Of a stretch of 6,266 nt of DNA, positions 3,918 to 6,266 are shown in pieces. Both the position numbers and the translations under genes were made by a program. The stretch is from positions 1 to 6,266 of the forward strand of contig JBJELD010000100.1 of NCBI GenBank assembly GCA_051878975.1. The letters run 5' to 3'. The first letter of the stretch is position 1. Each line of letters starts with the position of its first letter. The notes beneath the pieces were generated by a model. It was given only the letters and a program-made list of their open reading frames with translations, did no database searches and was not told the origin of the DNA. The stretch comes from Caccovicinus sp051878975 (GTDB taxonomy: Bacteria; Bacillota; Clostridia; Lachnospirales; Lachnospiraceae).

Positions 3918-6155
3918 CTACTTCCATTCTGATTCCACAAATCCCAGCGCCTCGATATTTTCTGCCGTAAATTGCTGATAAGCCGGCTGGATCAGCCTGG
4001 CTTCTCCCATGCACTCCGCCCTCCATGCCTCATATGCGGGGCCGTCAACCGCTTCCCCGTTTTCGTAATCGTCTTTCCAATCATCCGACATCAGATAATA
4101 AACCAGCCCGTCTCCGTCTGCGTCAATTTCATCTGGAAAGCCCTCCGCTTCCAGGCTCTTGTCCCAGCCCTCCATACTGCCAAATCTTTCATAAACATCC
4201 ATTTCTGCGTTATAGCGGTAAAAATTCTTAGGCCAGATCCGTCCCCCCTTCCCCTGATTGTGAGACCAGTCCGCCTGGGCGCTGCCATTATCATAATAAC
4301 AGATGCCTGGATATTCTGACAGTTCTGTATAACATTGGCCGCCGCCACTGTCCAGAACATATTCCGCCTTTCCGGCCATGCTCACGGTATCGCTCCAGCA
4401 GATCAGAAGTTCCTCCCTGCCATCTCCGTCCACATCGCAGATGGCAAATTTATTCTTTTCCGCCATCTCGACACCTGTATATTCCAATTGGTGTCCATCG
4501 GGAAGAACTCCCTGCCTGTATATATCCCATAAAGCCTTTCCATAAGCTTCCGGCAGTGTTTTCTCTTCCAACTGCCGCTCCCAGTATAATGTTTCATCCA
4601 TGCAGCTCATTGTCAGATACTGAATGCCATCCTCTGTCACAGGGATGATCTCAAATTGGGTAGGGCTTCCTCCGCTTCCTTCCGGAGCATAAGGCTCTGT
4701 ATCCGCCAGAAGACGTCCGTCCCCTTCTTTTACGGTTCCTTCCCCGCCGTAATTAATGGCAATATAAAACCGAAAACTCCCATCCGGACCGATCTCCATC
4801 TCATTCCCATAATGGATTCCTGTGCCCCACATGGATTGCAGGCTGTCATATTCCTTAAGATTTTTCTCTGTCTTCTCGGCCGCCAGACGCCATTTTCCTG
4901 CCAATGCGGCCACAAGATTTCCTTCTACAGTAACCGCAGGCGTTTCTTCTTTATTTTCTTCCCAGTTCTCTGGCAGCCAGATTGTCTTGCCTTCCGGCTG
5001 CCTCATCGTAATCAAAATCTGATCTCCGTACTCGAACTGATACGCCACAACAGTCGTTCGATCTTCCATCCATTTTATCGTTCCTGTTCCATGAGCCAGA
5101 TTCAGTAGATACTCTGCCGCCTTATCGGAAACTGTCAAAAGGACTTTATATGCCTCTTCTTCTGCCAGTTTTTCCAGTGCATCTTCCCATCCTTCGCAAT
5201 CCGTGCAATAATCCATGGGCGTTCCGCTGATACCTCCACTGTACGCATCCGCAAAATCTCCTGCCGAAACAATCGTATCATACGTCACAAAGCTGTCCTG
5301 ATATCCATACCAGCGTCCATCCTTCTGTTTCCAGCTAACGCTCTGCTTCCAGACCCAGCGGTGAGGATTGGAGGTCATTGGATAATAAGTAAACAGGGTC
5401 TTTTCTCCCTCTGTCTCCATTGTATACAAGTAATCCATGGGCCATGGACTGGACCATCCGATTGCAATATAATCATCCTCCGGTCCTGATTGGACAAAAC
5501 CCATTACATAAAAATCATCCCTTCGTTCCGGGTCAAACATTTCCCAGAGCGCATCCCCGTCTCTTGTACAGAATGCATCGGCCCATGCCTTTGCCGCTGT
5601 CTGGAGATCCGTGCCGCTTTCTGTGTTTTGTGTACTTTCTTTTATAGACATTGTGCCAGTATCAAAAGTGTCAAAGTAAACTGTTTTTTCAAGTCCATTA
5701 CCTTGTGTATAAGTAAAAATTACATTATATTCGCCTTGCTCCGATAATGTTGGCTTAGAATCGCTGTATATCCAGGTAGCTTCATCAAAATAATTCCAGT
5801 TACTTTCGCCGTTTATCATATTATCAATCAAAATCCCTGTTTGACCATATTCCAAACTAATAAAGCCATATGCCGTATATTTTCCACTTTCTGATTGGCA
5901 TAGCATAACGATAGCGTCCTTTGACATATCTTCTACCTTATCATTGTAATCCTGGGCATTATTTAACCCATAGTCCTCTATAATCCTATCCATAACCTTC
6001 CATGGGGAAAGTTGTTCGGACTCCATTTGTGATGCGTTCCTTTGCTCATTTGTTTCAGACGCGTCTGTATAATTGGTGTTAGTCGCTTTGCTGCATCCGA
6101 TCATAAAAAATACCGTCAATAAAATCCAAATTCTCGTAAATAATTGTTTTTTCAA
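3918..6155 (-). CDS. Large multidomain lipoprotein, BlaR1-sensor-like and FG-GAP-like parts
   Basis: The 745-residue product has a signal peptide with lipobox MIGC (lipidated C21). After a Ser/Thr/Asn/Glu-rich linker, residues 75-170 (YTAYGFISLEYGQTGILID, NWNYFDEATWIY) and residues 183-400 (AAKAWADAFCTRDGDALWEM, IGWSSPWPMDYLY) resemble extracytoplasmic domains I remember from clostridial BlaR1/M56-type proteins; the second looks NTF2-like. Residues 415-527 (AGKWRL, DGSFRFYIAINYGGEGT) look like a lipocalin-like barrel. Residues 535-745 carry D574-V-D-G-D-G-R-E-E, a calcium-loop or FG-GAP-like motif, and a second DADGDG at 678-683. No protease motif or second membrane span is seen, so a surface binding or sensing role is inferred. 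The TTG start has GGAGG seven bases upstream (6163-6167). The first 170 codons are clearly richer in AT than the next 120. Confidence 0.8.
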   Translation of the reverse strand: MKKQLFTRIWILLTVFFMIGCSKATNTNYTDASETNEQRNASQMESEQLSPWKVMDRIIEDYGLNNAQDYNDKVEDMSKDAIVMLCQSESGKYTAYGFISLEYGQTGILIDNMINGESNWNYFDEATWIYSDSKPTLSEQGEYNVIFTYTQGNGLEKTVYFDTFDTGTMSIKESTQNTESGTDLQTAAKAWADAFCTRDGDALWEMFDPERRDDFYVMGFVQSGPEDDYIAIGWSSPWPMDYLYTMETEGEKTLFTYYPMTSNPHRWVWKQSVSWKQKDGRWYGYQDSFVTYDTIVSAGDFADAYSGGISGTPMDYCTDCEGWEDALEKLAEEEAYKVLLTVSDKAAEYLLNLAHGTGTIKWMEDRTTVVAYQFEYGDQILITMRQPEGKTIWLPENWEENKEETPAVTVEGNLVAALAGKWRLAAEKTEKNLKEYDSLQSMWGTGIHYGNEMEIGPDGSFRFYIAINYGGEGTVKEGDGRLLADTEPYAPEGSGGSPTQFEIIPVTEDGIQYLTMSCMDETLYWERQLEEKTLPEAYGKALWDIYRQGVLPDGHQLEYTGVEMAEKNKFAICDVDGDGREELLICWSDTVSMAGKAEYVLDSGGGQCYTELSEYPGICYYDNGSAQADWSHNQGKGGRIWPKNFYRYNAEMDVYERFGSMEGWDKSLEAEGFPDEIDADGDGLVYYLMSDDWKDDYENGEAVDGPAYEAWRAECMGEARLIQPAYQQFTAENIEALGFVESEWK

Positions 6156-6188
6156 TTCACTACCTCCAAAACTTCCAATTTTTCATTA

Positions 6189-6266
6189 TTACTCAAACTT
6201 CACACCTGAAAAAGTGCCGATGCGCCTGGAAAATTCAATAAATGCTGGCAATAAAATAGCATGAAA
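6189..6266 (-). CDS. C-terminal end of an unidentified upstream gene (partial)
   Basis: A minus-strand frame enters from the right edge and runs 25 codons (ILLPAFIEFSRRIGTFSG, ending VKFE) to TAA at 6189-6191, with a second in-frame TAA directly after. The residue mix is protein-like and the tandem stop is typical of a gene end. The large lipoprotein starts 33 bases later behind a strong ribosome binding site, and no promoter is evident in the gap, so the two may be co-transcribed. The fragment is too short to name a family. Confidence 0.35.
   Translation of the reverse strand, partial: FHAILLPAFIEFSRRIGTFSGVKFE

Noticed and set aside
4656..5108. Plus-strand open frame of 150 codons inside the large lipoprotein
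   Set aside because: Antisense shadow of a clearly coding 745-residue gene; no start signal or domain.
6073..6264. Plus-strand open frame at the right edge
   Set aside because: It overlaps the start and ribosome binding site of the minus-strand lipoprotein and has no supporting signals.
1..6266. CRISPR array, tRNA or rRNA genes
   Set aside because: No regularly spaced identical repeats of suitable length, and no tRNA arm or rRNA motifs were seen on either strand.

Overview
The window looks like chromosomal or accessory DNA of a low-to-medium GC Firmicute, most likely a gut Clostridia member near Lachnospiraceae. The reasons are AGGAGG-type ribosome binding sites, frequent TTG starts, three lipoproteins with classic lipoboxes, an Ig-like lipoprotein domain of the Big_14 type, and a sigma-70-like factor of the kind carried by clostridial mobile elements. 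This assignment rests on remembered families; no search was run.

Left part (about 1-2200): a gene-poor, decaying mobile-element zone. Positions 1-858 hold no coding region I can defend. They contain palindromes (479-494, 565-574), a duplicated motif at 262-310 and a candidate leftward promoter (798-825). On the minus strand follow a small GGxPxGNKNA-repeat protein (859-1158), a doubtful 42-residue ORF (1222-1350) and a sigma factor pseudogene (1332-1948). The pseudogene has lost its 5' part and its region 4 helix-turn-helix, and its C-terminal tail lies in another frame. Next to its broken 5' end is a stretch (1939-2223) that may be an interspersed repeat or another gene remnant.

Middle (about 2198-3300), plus strand: an extended -10 promoter drives a double zinc-ribbon protein (2229-2588), followed 33 bases later by a lipoprotein with a pentapeptide-repeat linker and a Big_14 Ig-like domain (2622-3296). 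A hairpin at 3294-3327 separates this pair from the converging minus-strand genes.

Right part (3325-6266), minus strand, read right to left: the end of an unidentified upstream gene (to 6189), a 745-residue multidomain lipoprotein (3918-6155), a second, smaller lipoprotein gene broken by three frameshifts (3416-3893), and a 38-residue single-span membrane peptide (3325-3441) whose start overlaps the end of the broken gene. Spacings of 33 and 24 bases and this overlap suggest one transcript. The large lipoprotein shows a GC step (about 34% to 48%) exactly at a linker, suggesting a chimeric gene.

Overall, two lipoprotein cassettes converge beside a decayed mobile-element remnant. No complete new system is demonstrable. 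The most notable items are the sigma pseudogene with its repeat-flanked junction, the frameshifted lipoprotein that one base would partly repair, and the composition-stepped chimeric lipoprotein.
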